The notes below the pieces were generated by a model. The model did no database searches and was not told where the DNA came from. It was given only the letters and a program-made list of their open reading frames with translations. Shown in pieces: positions 46,615-56,293 of a stretch of DNA of 64,000 nucleotides (position 1 is the first letter of the stretch; the number at the start of each line of letters is the position of its first letter). Source of the stretch: an uncultured Fodinibius sp. Lineage in GTDB: Bacteria; Bacteroidota; Rhodothermia; Balneolales; Balneolaceae. Both the position numbers and the translations under genes were made by a program. The stretch covers positions 1,178,001-1,242,000 of the forward strand of contig CAJXMJ010000001.1 of assembly GCA_913056455.1 (NCBI GenBank). Reading direction: 5' to 3'.

Positions 46615-48096
46615 ATGTTGAACAAGTGTAACTACTCCATGAATGACGATCTATTATCGGAAGTAAAAGACCACCCGGAAACTCCGGTTTCTCATCTTAA
46701 TGAATCGGAGTTTAATGATTTTTTGAATAGCCTTTTTAAAAATCCTGTTTCACAATACGCCACCTTCAGTTTCCCCATTCAGTCTATTGATCCACTGGCC
46801 TACCTGGAAATGTGCTGGCAAGAAAATACCTTCCAGTACTATTGGGAAAAGCCAAATGACGAATTTGCGATTGCTGCAAGCGATGAAATTACTACAGTTT
46901 CGGCCGACGGTGCCAATCGATTTAGCACGATCAATGACAAAGTTACAAAGGTACGCCAAAATACAGCTGAATTTTCAGCCATCTCTCATCCGTATTCAGG
47001 ATTGTTTTTACTTGGTGGATTTTCCTTTTTTGATCAAAATGACGGTGAACTCTGGAAGAACTTCCCTCCTGCTTCATTTACCCTTCCAAAATGGATGATC
47101 ATTAAAGATGGTAAATTCACACTGGCTACATTTTCAGTTGATCTAAATACGTTTAGTACAGCAAATGAATTAAAAAAACACATCACCAGCCAGCTTGAAG
47201 ATCTAAACGAGACCTTAGAACAAAAAAACTCGACTGTTAGTATTGACCTAAATGGAGAAACATCAAATATACCTCTCCCAAAACGAAAATCAGATTATCA
47301 AAAATGGTCTGATTCTGTAAATGAGGCTAAGGAGCTCATTAGTAAAAAAGCATTTAAAAAAATTGTCTTGGCACGCAATATAAAAGTATCCAAAAGGGCC
47401 GAAACTTCCTCTACCCAAGTTATTAACAACCTCCGTAAACAATATACAAGCTGTTACAACTTTCTCATTCATAAACCCTCAGGAGATAGCTTTTTGGGAT
47501 CTACTCCTGAACGATTGATATCGGCCCGAAATAAATTACTCCTTACAGAAGCATTGGCGGGAAGCATAGGAAGAGGAAATACAGCTACCGAGGATGCTTT
47601 CTTAGAAAAGAAATTATCCGGTAATGGTAAAGACCAGAACGAGCATAATTTTGTAGTACAAGATATAGAGGAACGCTTGGCCCCCTTTGTAAAAGAATTG
47701 AACCGAAATAAAACGCCCGAAATAAAAAAGTTATCAAACGTCCAGCATCTCTACACCCCAATCCGTGCACGTTTGAATGAAGAATCAAATTTATTTGAAG
47801 TACTCGGCCAGTTACATCCAACCCCAGCTGTGGGCGGATATCCCTGGCAAAAAGCAGCGCCCCATATTAAAGACCTTGAACACTTTGAACGTGGACGTTA
47901 TGCTGGCCCCATTGGATGGATAAATAGCAAAGGAAATATGGAATTTGCTGTAGCTATACGTAGTGCTTTATGTACCAAAAATTATGCGCATTTATTTGCA
48001 GGATGTGGAATTGTAAAGGATTCTGATCCCGTCACCGAATGGGAAGAAACAAATCTTAAGCTAAAGCCAATGCTTTCGGCCCTGCAATATGACTAA
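46615..48096 (+). CDS. menF: Isochorismate synthase (menaquinone pathway)
   Basis: Converts chorismate to isochorismate, the first step of the classical menaquinone route. The chorismate-binding C-terminal half has EALAGSIGRG, HPTPAVGGYPW and RYAGPIGWINSKGNMEFAVA, all hallmark segments. About 490 residues is normal. The start is uncertain: ATG 46615 is used, but TTG 46612 and ATG 46639 are alternatives, and none has a clear ribosome site. The 3' end overlaps menD by 8 bases. Confidence 0.93.
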   Translation: MLNKCNYSMNDDLLSEVKDHPETPVSHLNESEFNDFLNSLFKNPVSQYATFSFPIQSIDPLAYLEMCWQENTFQYYWEKPNDEFAIAASDEITTVSADGANRFSTINDKVTKVRQNTAEFSAISHPYSGLFLLGGFSFFDQNDGELWKNFPPASFTLPKWMIIKDGKFTLATFSVDLNTFSTANELKKHITSQLEDLNETLEQKNSTVSIDLNGETSNIPLPKRKSDYQKWSDSVNEAKELISKKAFKKIVLARNIKVSKRAETSSTQVINNLRKQYTSCYNFLIHKPSGDSFLGSTPERLISARNKLLLTEALAGSIGRGNTATEDAFLEKKLSGNGKDQNEHNFVVQDIEERLAPFVKELNRNKTPEIKKLSNVQHLYTPIRARLNEESNLFEVLGQLHPTPAVGGYPWQKAAPHIKDLEHFERGRYAGPIGWINSKGNMEFAVAIRSALCTKNYAHLFAGCGIVKDSDPVTEWEETNLKLKPMLSALQYD

Positions 48097-49786
48097 CCAA
48101 CACCAAGGCAATACTGCCTTACAATGGACCAATACTTTCTTCCGAGCACTTTACAAATACGGCATTGAACATGTTGTGGTTTCTCCCGGTTCACGATCTA
48201 CTCCTTTAACACTGGCAGTGGCCTCAAATCCGAATATTCAAAAACATGTGATATTGGATGAGCGCTCCGCTGCCTTCACAGCCCTTGGCATTGGCAAAGC
48301 TACTAACATACCCGCCATCTTAGTTTGTACTTCTGGAACAGCATTAGCGAATTATTACCCGGCCGTTATTGAGGCTCGTCAGTCTGGTATACCCATGATT
48401 TTAGCAACGGCCGATCGCCCTCCACACTTGCGAGCTACGGGGGCCAATCAAGCTATTGACCAGCTTAATATGTTTGGCGATTACCCGGTCTTTTTCCATG
48501 AGGTCGGTGAACCAAAATCTAATAAAAAAGACCTGAACAGACTTAAAATCCTGGCACAACAATCAATATCCATATCCAGAGAAAAGCGAGGACCCGTACA
48601 CTTAAATTTCCCGTTTCGTAAGCCATTGGAACCAACGGACGAAGTACTGACGCAGGTTGAAAAGGAAAATCAGAGTCAACCAAATTCTGGTAAAGAAAAC
48701 AATAACAGTCCTACATCTCTTCGCTTAGGAGCGGCACTGCAAGAAACACTTTCATCTGCACAAAAACCGCTTATTATTATCGGTCCCACAGCTCCCTCTG
48801 ATGATATGGATTCTATTTCTAAGCTCGCTAATCAGCTTGACGCTCCTATCCTCTCCGAATCTTTCATTAACAGTTCACAAACTATCCACAGATTTGCCGG
48901 ATTTTTACGTAATGAACATAAGCGAAATCAATTAGAACCAAATGTAATCTTGCGCTTTGGCTTTCAACCTACAACAAAAAGTCTTGAGATGGCATTGAAA
49001 GAGTGGAAACCCGAACATCATTTCCATTTTGCAAGCACAGATGCCTGGCAGGATGCCACTTTTTCGGAAGCAGAACGCATCCCCTGGATGGGACAAAAAA
49101 TTCATATGAATAATACTTTTACACTAAATAACACCAACTGGATGGATAGTTGGAAAAAAACCGAACATGATTTTTCCAACTATTATCAACAAACAATTAG
49201 TCAGCATTCAGAATTAACCGATGGTAGTATATATCATCAGTTAACAGGGCAAATTCCGCAGGACCACTTTATCGCTGTTTCTAATTCTTTTCCCGCTCGC
49301 GATATTAATTTATTCGGCAAGCATCCCTCAGATTCGCTCTTATTTCTAAACCGCGGAGCCAGCGGTATAGATGGTGTTACCTCAACAGCTATAGGTATTG
49401 CTAAAGGCCTGAAAAAATCGGGTATTCTTTTTACGGGTGACCTAGCCTTTTTACATGACACAAACGCCCTGCTAAGTCATAAAAATATGAATCAGTCCCT
49501 TGTTATAGTCGTCATCAATAATCGGGGTGGATCTATATTTAGGATGTTGCCAATCCATGATAATAAACAACATTTTGAGCCCTACTTCGAAACACCCCAG
49601 AATACGAATATCAGCACACTTGTAAACGCTTATGGCATTTCTCACTTTTTAATAAGTTCGCTCTCCGAATTGAAAAAAGTGGATCTGAACTCGATATCAC
49701 GTCAAACAAACAGACTGTCTATTATCGAATGTCAAACTAACGCTGATGCTTCTATGCAATTACGAAAACAACTCTGGAATTACTAA
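48089..49786 (+). CDS. menD: 2-succinyl-5-enolpyruvyl-6-hydroxy-3-cyclohexene-1-carboxylate synthase
   Basis: 565-residue thiamine-diphosphate enzyme joining isochorismate and 2-oxoglutarate. The N-terminal VSPGSRSTPLTLAV and ERSAAFTALGIGKAT contain the catalytic Glu, and the TPP-binding segment is near GDLAFLHDTNAL with VVINNRGGSIF. It overlaps menF by 8 bases and ends 2 bases before menH, so the three are coupled. Confidence 0.95.
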   Translation: MTNQHQGNTALQWTNTFFRALYKYGIEHVVVSPGSRSTPLTLAVASNPNIQKHVILDERSAAFTALGIGKATNIPAILVCTSGTALANYYPAVIEARQSGIPMILATADRPPHLRATGANQAIDQLNMFGDYPVFFHEVGEPKSNKKDLNRLKILAQQSISISREKRGPVHLNFPFRKPLEPTDEVLTQVEKENQSQPNSGKENNNSPTSLRLGAALQETLSSAQKPLIIIGPTAPSDDMDSISKLANQLDAPILSESFINSSQTIHRFAGFLRNEHKRNQLEPNVILRFGFQPTTKSLEMALKEWKPEHHFHFASTDAWQDATFSEAERIPWMGQKIHMNNTFTLNNTNWMDSWKKTEHDFSNYYQQTISQHSELTDGSIYHQLTGQIPQDHFIAVSNSFPARDINLFGKHPSDSLLFLNRGASGIDGVTSTAIGIAKGLKKSGILFTGDLAFLHDTNALLSHKNMNQSLVIVVINNRGGSIFRMLPIHDNKQHFEPYFETPQNTNISTLVNAYGISHFLISSLSELKKVDLNSISRQTNRLSIIECQTNADASMQLRKQLWNY

Positions 49787-49788
49787 TT

Positions 49789-50604
49789 ATGGAACGTATT
49801 TCTGTCAATGATCATGAATATGCAATGCATATTCATCAGCAGAGTAATAATCTGCCCCATTTGTTGATGTTGCATGGCTTTATGGGTGATCATCGTGCTT
49901 TTGATCACCTTGTTGATAACCTAAGTATGTTTTCCAATCCCATAAGTATCGATTTGTTGGGACACGGAACCTCTTCGAGGCCTACTGATCCTTCAAGGTA
50001 CAATGAAATCAATCAAGTTGATGATATTATCAGCATCATTCATACAAAAAATCTGGCTCCCCTATTTTTATCTGGCTACAGTATGGGCGGACGATTAGCT
50101 TTGAAAACAGCTTTGCATAAACCATCATTGTTTGAGGGATTAATTTTGGAAAGTACTAATTGCGGCATATCTGATTCTCAACAAAGAAAGGATCGGCAAA
50201 AAGTAGATGCAACAAGAGCTCAACAAATTGAAGAAGACTTTAACCATTTCTTAGAAGATTGGAGCAAGCTCGACCTATTTAAATCGCCAACACCTATAGA
50301 CCAAACACTTTCCCAAAAATATCAAAAGATACAGTTCGAGCAGTCTCCCAAAGCGTTATCAGCTTCGTTACAGGGATTTGGAACCGGAAGCATGACTCCC
50401 GTTTGTGGCAAACTATCAACGTTGAGTTTACCCACACTCCTACTGGCCGGCTCGGCCGATGAGAAGTATCAGGAAATCAATCAATATTTGGTAGAACAAC
50501 TTCCAAATGCTACCTTTTCGTCCATCACAGCCGGTCATCGGGTCCACCTCGATAATCCGACCGATTTTATCGACAGTATAAATGATTTTTTAAAAAGTAT
50601 ATAA
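49789..50604 (+). CDS. menH: MenH-like alpha/beta hydrolase
   Basis: 271-residue alpha/beta hydrolase, likely the SHCHC synthase that eliminates pyruvate after MenD. The nucleophile elbow [10 protein letters not shown] carries the Ser, [13 protein letters not shown] is the oxyanion-loop region, and the late [10 protein letters not shown] holds the His. Position 2 bases after menD and before menB supports the assignment over a generic hydrolase. Confidence 0.88.
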   Translation: MERISVNDHEYAMHIHQQSNNLPHLLMLHGFMGDHRAFDHLVDNLSMFSNPISIDLLGHGTSSRPTDPSRYNEINQVDDIISIIHTKNLAPLFLSGYSMGGRLALKTALHKPSLFEGLILESTNCGISDSQQRKDRQKVDATRAQQIEEDFNHFLEDWSKLDLFKSPTPIDQTLSQKYQKIQFEQSPKALSASLQGFGTGSMTPVCGKLSTLSLPTLLLAGSADEKYQEINQYLVEQLPNATFSSITAGHRVHLDNPTDFIDSINDFLKSI

Positions 50605-50632
50605 ACAGAATTATTCAATACTCATTACTACA

Positions 50633-51466
50633 ATGAACTGGAAAACCGTCAACGAATACGAAGATATCACTTTCAAGAAATCTAACGGCGTCGCACGTAT
50701 TGCCATCAACCGACCGGAAATTCGTAATGCATTTCGTCCCAAAACCCTCTTTGAATTGCAGGATGCTTTTTTGGATGTCCGCGAAGATTCATCTATTGGC
50801 GTAGTTCTGCTTACAGGTGAAGGTCCTTCACCGAAAGATGGAAAATGGGCATTCTGCTCCGGTGGTGATCAAAATGTGCGGGGAAAGGCCGGATATAAAG
50901 ATGATGCCGGAACGCCACGATTAAATGTATTGGATCTGCAACGATTGATACGTTTCATGGGTAAAGTTGTTATCTGTGTTGTCCCGGGATGGGCCGTTGG
51001 CGGCGGACATAGCCTACATGTAGTTTGCGATCTCACCATTGCCAGTAAGGAACACGCAATCTTTAAACAAACGGATGCCGATGTAGCCAGCTTTGACGGC
51101 GGCTTCGGCTCTGCCCTGCTGGCACGACAAGTGGGACAAAAGAAAGCGCGCGAAATCTTCTTCCTTGGTCGTGATTACTCAGCACAAGAGGCTTACGATA
51201 TGGGGATGGTAAATGCGGTTGTTCCTCATGATGAGCTCGAAGAAACAGCATACCAGTGGGCTCAGGAAATCCTTAAGAAAAGTCCCACTGCCATTCGCAT
51301 GATTAAATATGCATTCAATTTAGTTGACGACGGTATGGTTGGACAACAGGTATTTTCCGGTGAAGCAACACGTTTGGCCTATATGACCGATGAAGCCCAA
51401 GAAGGACGTGATGCCTTTCTCGAAAAGCGCAAACCAAACTGGGATGATTATCCTTGGATTGGATAG
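50633..51466 (+). CDS. menB: 1,4-dihydroxy-2-naphthoyl-CoA synthase
   Basis: 277-residue crotonase-fold enzyme closing the second ring of menaquinone. Diagnostic segments are [33 protein letters not shown] and [16 protein letters not shown], with the C-terminal [14 protein letters not shown]. The 28-base gap after menH and same orientation support one operon. menC, menE and menA are not in the window and must lie elsewhere. Confidence 0.96.
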   Translation: MNWKTVNEYEDITFKKSNGVARIAINRPEIRNAFRPKTLFELQDAFLDVREDSSIGVVLLTGEGPSPKDGKWAFCSGGDQNVRGKAGYKDDAGTPRLNVLDLQRLIRFMGKVVICVVPGWAVGGGHSLHVVCDLTIASKEHAIFKQTDADVASFDGGFGSALLARQVGQKKAREIFFLGRDYSAQEAYDMGMVNAVVPHDELEETAYQWAQEILKKSPTAIRMIKYAFNLVDDGMVGQQVFSGEATRLAYMTDEAQEGRDAFLEKRKPNWDDYPWIG

Positions 51467-51647
51467 GATAACTTGGCATAACCCTGAACTCACTACGTAC
51501 CAACCATTTGATATTTCAGGGTATATCTCTCTTAATATCCTAATAAATACGAAAATACATTCAGGATGACATTGTATTAGGTGTACCAAATTAATTACAA
51601 AGCCTGTATAGCCTTTCTATCCATTGCAAATAAAATACGTGAGTCAG

Positions 51648-52079
51648 CTACTTTATAATCAGTTTGGGAGGTGAATCACCCACTACAAAAGTATCTGCAG
51701 CAACTACGTAAACCGTATACACAAGGGTATCTTGTGGGGCTCTCTCTTTTACTGTAAGTCTGAGTTTTTTATTAGCCTCAACTCGTTGAGATCGTCCATC
51801 TTCGAACAATCCCTCCTCGTAGGTAAAATAGGTATTTATATCTTCGGGAAATGTAAAAACCATTTCCGATCCGATGGCCTGCCAATTTATGTTATCCTTG
51901 CGGGATGAAACGATGGTGCCCTTGTTCTGGCCCTGGTTATCTTTAACTCTCCAGGTGTTATCCCGATTATCTTTTTGAATTTTTACATTAATGGTAGCAA
52001 GCATATGTTCAAATCCCAAGCTACCCGTCGTACCCACAAAAAGTATTAAGACAAGTGTGATTATTAGTTTATTATTCAT
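51648..52079 (-). CDS. Small exported protein of unknown function
   Basis: 143 residues with a signal peptide (MNNKLIITLVLILFVGTTGS). The remainder is a beta-rich domain with WRVKDNQGQNKG and FTFPEDINTYFTYEEG. No motif is recognised. It follows a kinase-TPR gene by 26 bases on the same strand and could be its periplasmic target or sensor, since the kinase has a membrane helix. Function unknown. Confidence 0.75.
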   Translation of the reverse strand: MNNKLIITLVLILFVGTTGSLGFEHMLATINVKIQKDNRDNTWRVKDNQGQNKGTIVSSRKDNINWQAIGSEMVFTFPEDINTYFTYEEGLFEDGRSQRVEANKKLRLTVKERAPQDTLVYTVYVVAADTFVVGDSPPKLIIK

Positions 52080-52105
52080 AATTGATTTTATAAGAGTTAT
52101 TGGTA

Positions 52106-54658
52106 TTAATTTTTATTTAAGTTATTGGCTCCCTGTTGCTTCAATTTTTTCTTCAGCTCTAAGTACCTTTTATCAACGGCTAATTCGCTTAATTCTACCT
52201 GAGAATCGATATAATCTAACAATGACGCATCAATCCACTGCATCGCTTTTTTTCTCATACCAATCTTTTCAAAAGTAGATACCGCCCGCTTTCGTACCCC
52301 TTCTTTATCAGGATCAATAGCAAGAGCTTTTTCGATATACTCAAGGGCTTTTTCCTTGTCTTCAATATCAGAATAGTAAGCTCCAAGATCGGCAAATACT
52401 TCAGCGTCATTGGGATTTATCTTTAGTTGAATCTTAGCTTTTTCAATCGCCATTAAATATGAGCGAAGAGCCTCTTCATTACTCCCTCCCAATTCATAAG
52501 CTACAGCCAGATTTCCCCATAAGATGTAATGATCACTGTATTCTGCAACAGCCAATTCATACATCTCTGCAGCTTCAAGATACAATCCATCAGAAAAATA
52601 TATGTACGCTAAATTGTTAGCTGTAATAGGATCATGTTCAATAGCCATTGCACGTTCAAACATATGACGGGCTTTTTCATTTTGCCCGTCATATAAATAA
52701 GCCACACCAAGATTTGAATAGGCACCACTATTCATAGGAAGGATATCCACCACTTTTTGAAACTGTTCAATAGCAGATGGATAGTCTCCACGCTGAAGAT
52801 AATGCTCTGCCAGATCTTTGTGACCTTTCCAGTAATCAGTTTTTAGTTCAACAGCTTTCAGATATGTTTGTTCTGCTTTTTGGGGAATCCCCTGCATATC
52901 ATAGACGCTTGCCAATCCTCGTATAGCAGAACTTGATTTCCCATCTATCGCTAACGCATTTTCAAAATGTTTGAGGGCTGTTTCATAGTTGCCAGTACCC
53001 GTATTCAATCTGCCCAGCATTACCTGTATTGCCGTTAACTTTCCGTTTAATTCCTCTGCCCGACGCAAGTAAGTCCTGGCACTGTCAACATATTCGGGAG
53101 TTTTCCTCTTTTCGTATACTTCCCAAAACGCTTCTCCCAATCCGGCATGAGCTAACGCATACTCTGTATCAAGTTTAATGGAATTCTTAAAAAAGCGAAT
53201 AGCATCATCCAAATGATCAAACTGGTTTACGTTATTAAGAGCACCAACTCCCTTGAGATACAGTTCGTAAGCCTCCGGTGTAGAAGTTTCTCCCTCAGAC
53301 AAACTTTCAGATACCCTGGAACTAATATCAATATTTAACATTCCCAGCATTGCCCTTACCCCTCGTTTTTCGAGATCGGGAAGATTATTTGAAGAGACAA
53401 CCACTTGCCTCGTTTCAAGACTTCGCATGTTGTCGGCATCTACCAGCTCTAATAGCAATCGGGTAGAATCCTCTATCGATTGAAGGGATGATGAAATAGC
53501 CAGATTAATTCCAAAAAGCTGTTTTGCTTTCGTTATGCTTTTGACATTTTCCTTGCGCAATTCACTCGCAGGAGTAATCCAGTAGGAATCTTCATATTTT
53601 TCAATTTCAGTCAGACGGAAAGAAAGCGTTTCGACAAGTCCCACGCCGATACCATCAAGGGGTTCTTGTTCACCAATAATTTCAATAGGAAGCACAGCCA
53701 ATAATATTTTGTCGGGTATCCTACTATAAACATTCGAAGGATTACTAAATACTATCATCAACAACGCTAAAAAGATGATGCCCAATGTACTTGCTACCCA
53801 AATGCTCTTTGATCTACCAGACCACCGTTTTAATGAAGAGTCAAAATAGTTCGTTTGTAAACTATCTTCATTTAGATCAGAAGTTATTTCACCAAAACTT
53901 GAATAGCGCTTTTCCCTGTCCTTTTCTAAACATCTGGATATGACGTACCTAATTTTTTCCGGTACTTCAGCTGTATACTCTTCTATTGGGATGGGCTCCT
54001 CCTCAGTAATTGAATACATTATGGCCGGTTCATATGAACCCTGAAAAGGAAGGTTTTGAGTAAACAACTCGTACAATATAACACCAAACGACCAAATATC
54101 TGTTACTTCATCGGCATCAAACCCACGTAATTGTTCCGGAGACATGTAGGCAGTTGTACCCAAGGTTGTACCAGTCTTGGTAATATGATCTTCGCCCCGA
54201 AAATAAGCTATCCCAAAATCCATGATTTTTACATCGCCCGATCGAGTAATCATGATATTATTCGATTTAATATCACGATGAATTATTCCTTTATCATGGG
54301 CCGCTTTTATACCTGCTGCAATCTGTTTGGTTATTTTTAACTGGTCAAGCAAGGTACACTCTTCACTTCTAATCCACTCTTTCAGCTCAATACCTTCAAT
54401 ATACTCCATCACAATAAAAAGCTCCTCAACCTTTTCGATTGAGTAAACCTGGGCAATATTGGGATGGTTAAGCGCTGCAGATGCCCGTGCTTCTTTTAAA
54501 AATCTGGCTCTTTCAGTGTGATCTGATGAAATGTGACGTGGAAGAAATTTTAGCGCAACTTGACGACTTAGCTTCTTATCTTCAGCTAAATAAACAACTC
54601 CCATCCCTCCTTCACCCAGTTTTTTTACTATTTCATAATGTAGATATGAGGTAGTCAT
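52106..54658 (-). CDS. Transmembrane serine/threonine protein kinase with TPR repeats
   Basis: 850 residues: kinase domain (1-270) with KLGEGGMG (13-20), K37, HRDIKSNN (127-134) and DFG (147-149), one membrane helix (about 286-305), then a domain (320-440) like those of FlgO/TolB-N-type kinase and cyclase proteins, then TPRs (about 450-800). The conserved Asn of HRDxKxxN is at 133-134, so it should be active. It is divergent from a GAF-SpoIIE phosphatase, its possible antagonist. ATG start. Confidence 0.93.
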   Translation of the reverse strand: MTTSYLHYEIVKKLGEGGMGVVYLAEDKKLSRQVALKFLPRHISSDHTERARFLKEARASAALNHPNIAQVYSIEKVEELFIVMEYIEGIELKEWIRSEECTLLDQLKITKQIAAGIKAAHDKGIIHRDIKSNNIMITRSGDVKIMDFGIAYFRGEDHITKTGTTLGTTAYMSPEQLRGFDADEVTDIWSFGVILYELFTQNLPFQGSYEPAIMYSITEEEPIPIEEYTAEVPEKIRYVISRCLEKDREKRYSSFGEITSDLNEDSLQTNYFDSSLKRWSGRSKSIWVASTLGIIFLALLMIVFSNPSNVYSRIPDKILLAVLPIEIIGEQEPLDGIGVGLVETLSFRLTEIEKYEDSYWITPASELRKENVKSITKAKQLFGINLAISSSLQSIEDSTRLLLELVDADNMRSLETRQVVVSSNNLPDLEKRGVRAMLGMLNIDISSRVSESLSEGETSTPEAYELYLKGVGALNNVNQFDHLDDAIRFFKNSIKLDTEYALAHAGLGEAFWEVYEKRKTPEYVDSARTYLRRAEELNGKLTAIQVMLGRLNTGTGNYETALKHFENALAIDGKSSSAIRGLASVYDMQGIPQKAEQTYLKAVELKTDYWKGHKDLAEHYLQRGDYPSAIEQFQKVVDILPMNSGAYSNLGVAYLYDGQNEKARHMFERAMAIEHDPITANNLAYIYFSDGLYLEAAEMYELAVAEYSDHYILWGNLAVAYELGGSNEEALRSYLMAIEKAKIQLKINPNDAEVFADLGAYYSDIEDKEKALEYIEKALAIDPDKEGVRKRAVSTFEKIGMRKKAMQWIDASLLDYIDSQVELSELAVDKRYLELKKKLKQQGANNLNKN

Positions 54659-54698
54659 AATGAGTTGAGTTTGCCGATTTTATAATATCAACGCCCTC

Positions 54699-54739
54699 AT
54701 TTAGGTATTTATATTGTATGCTATTATTAATTTAGGTAT
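54699..54739. repeat. Direct repeat in the kinase/phosphatase divergent promoter region
   Basis: ATTTAGGTAT occurs at 54699-54708 and again at 54730-54739, a 31-base period near three helical turns. The 183-base AT-rich gap must contain the promoters for the divergent kinase and phosphatase genes. A regulator may bind both copies cooperatively; this is an inference from spacing. Confidence 0.45.
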
Positions 54740-54841
54740 AAACTTCTAATTTTCACCTATTTATCTTTAAATAATTGATTATAATTATCTTATAATTATT
54801 CATATTACTTTCTCCTATATCAACAAAAGCACAGATAAAAA

Positions 54842-56125
54842 TTGGATAATCTCCTCAAACAAAATCAGAATCTGCAACAAGCAGTAAATGAACTAAAGGT
54901 TCTCAATGATATTGCAACAGCTATTTCTTCGCTCAACAAGGTGGAGGATATAATTGATCAAATAGTACTAAAATGTATCAAGCACCTTAAGGTTGAGGAA
55001 GGAACTGTTAGCCTGCTCAATGAAGATGAGAATTCAGAGGAATTCCATACAATGATTAGACATCGCGATACTTCTGCCTCTGAATTACCGATACACCTTG
55101 ACAGTAGACTTAAGGGATGGATGTTTAAAAACAGGTCTGTATTGATGAGTAACAACATCTATGAAGATCCTCGTTTTAGTTCGCTAAACAGTGATAAACA
55201 ACCATTTGATTCTATTCTTTGCGTGCCTTTAATAGTAAAAGACAAATTAATAGGCTATCTGGCTGTGTTTAATAAAAAGGAAAATACTTTTTTTACGGAT
55301 CAGGACAGGAGATTACTCTCAATCATTGCTTCCCAGTCGGCACAGGTCATAGAGAACGCCCGTCTATACGAAGAAGAAAAGGCCTTGATAGGATTGAAAA
55401 ACGAAATGAAAATGGCACAGGAGATTCAGATCAAATTACTCCCAGAGGAGACTCCACATATCAATGGAATTGAGATTGCCGCATTAAATAAACCAGCGAA
55501 GGAAGTGGGAGGTGATTACTATGATTTCTTGAAAGTAGATTCCAATAAATGGGGATTTTGTATAGGTGATATCACTGGTAAAGGAATGCCTGCAGCTCTT
55601 TTGATGGCAAATCTTCAGGCCACCTTTAGGAGTCAGGCTATAATTTCAAGGAAATGTAGCGAATGCCTCCGAGGAACAAACTATATGCTTTATCAAAGTA
55701 CTGAAGTAACAAAGTTTGCAACTTTTTTTTACGGTGTTTTGCATCAAGAAAATGGACAAACGATACTCTCCTATTCAAACGGCGGACACGATCCCCCGAT
55801 CTTATATAAGAAAGATACTAACCCCCAATTTTTGGAGGCCACCGGCTTGCTATTGGGAGTATTTGAGAGTAGTGAATATAGTGAAAACTCAATTAACTTA
55901 GATGCTGGCGATGTATTGTTTATGTACACCGATGGAATAACTGAGGCATTTAATAGTAAGGGAGTAGATTTTGGTCTTGACCGTTTAGTTGAACTGGTAG
56001 GAAAAAACAGGAATAGCTCGGCCGATGAAATCATGAACCTGGTTTTGCATAGTGTGGGGAACCATGTAGATGAGGCTCCTCCAAGCGATGATATTACTAT
56101 GATTATTATTAAAATTAAGCAATAA
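54842..56125 (+). CDS. GAF domain and SpoIIE/PP2C-type serine phosphatase
   Basis: 427 residues. A coiled coil (1-25) leads to a GAF sensor domain (about 25-175), followed by a linker helix LKNEMKMAQEIQIKLLPE and the PPM phosphatase (195-427). Metal residues are D225 in GGDYYDF, D243 in GDITGKGMPAALL and the late MYTDGITEAF. TTG start. It is the RsbU/SpoIIE type that often controls anti-sigma partner switching, but no anti-sigma gene is here. It is divergent from a kinase gene, suggesting opposing roles. Confidence 0.92.
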   Translation: MDNLLKQNQNLQQAVNELKVLNDIATAISSLNKVEDIIDQIVLKCIKHLKVEEGTVSLLNEDENSEEFHTMIRHRDTSASELPIHLDSRLKGWMFKNRSVLMSNNIYEDPRFSSLNSDKQPFDSILCVPLIVKDKLIGYLAVFNKKENTFFTDQDRRLLSIIASQSAQVIENARLYEEEKALIGLKNEMKMAQEIQIKLLPEETPHINGIEIAALNKPAKEVGGDYYDFLKVDSNKWGFCIGDITGKGMPAALLMANLQATFRSQAIISRKCSECLRGTNYMLYQSTEVTKFATFFYGVLHQENGQTILSYSNGGHDPPILYKKDTNPQFLEATGLLLGVFESSEYSENSINLDAGDVLFMYTDGITEAFNSKGVDFGLDRLVELVGKNRNSSADEIMNLVLHSVGNHVDEAPPSDDITMIIIKIKQ

Positions 56126-56233
56126 CCAATTTTCAGACCCAAATATCCCTTAATATCTAATAGAATATATTAGATCAGATAATCCCCGAAATCTCTATCC
56201 CCCCTATTTCAGCATATTTCTACCGGAAATAAA

Positions 56234-56264
56234 AAAAGCCCGCTGCACTACACAGCGGGCTTTT
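56234..56264. terminator. Bidirectional rho-independent terminator
   Basis: AAAAGCCCGCTG (56234-56245) and CAGCGGGCTTTT (56253-56264) pair perfectly around a 7-base loop. It lies between the convergent phosphatase (plus) and nrdJ (minus) stops, with an A-tract on one side and a T-tract on the other, so it serves both. Confidence 0.9.
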
Positions 56265-56293
56265 GCAATTGAGTTATTTAACCTTAGTAATAT

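Noticed and set aside
51481-51522. 8-bp inverted repeat ACCCTGAA/TTCAGGGT after menB
   Set aside because: The 26-base loop and lack of a T-tract make it too weak to call as a terminator.
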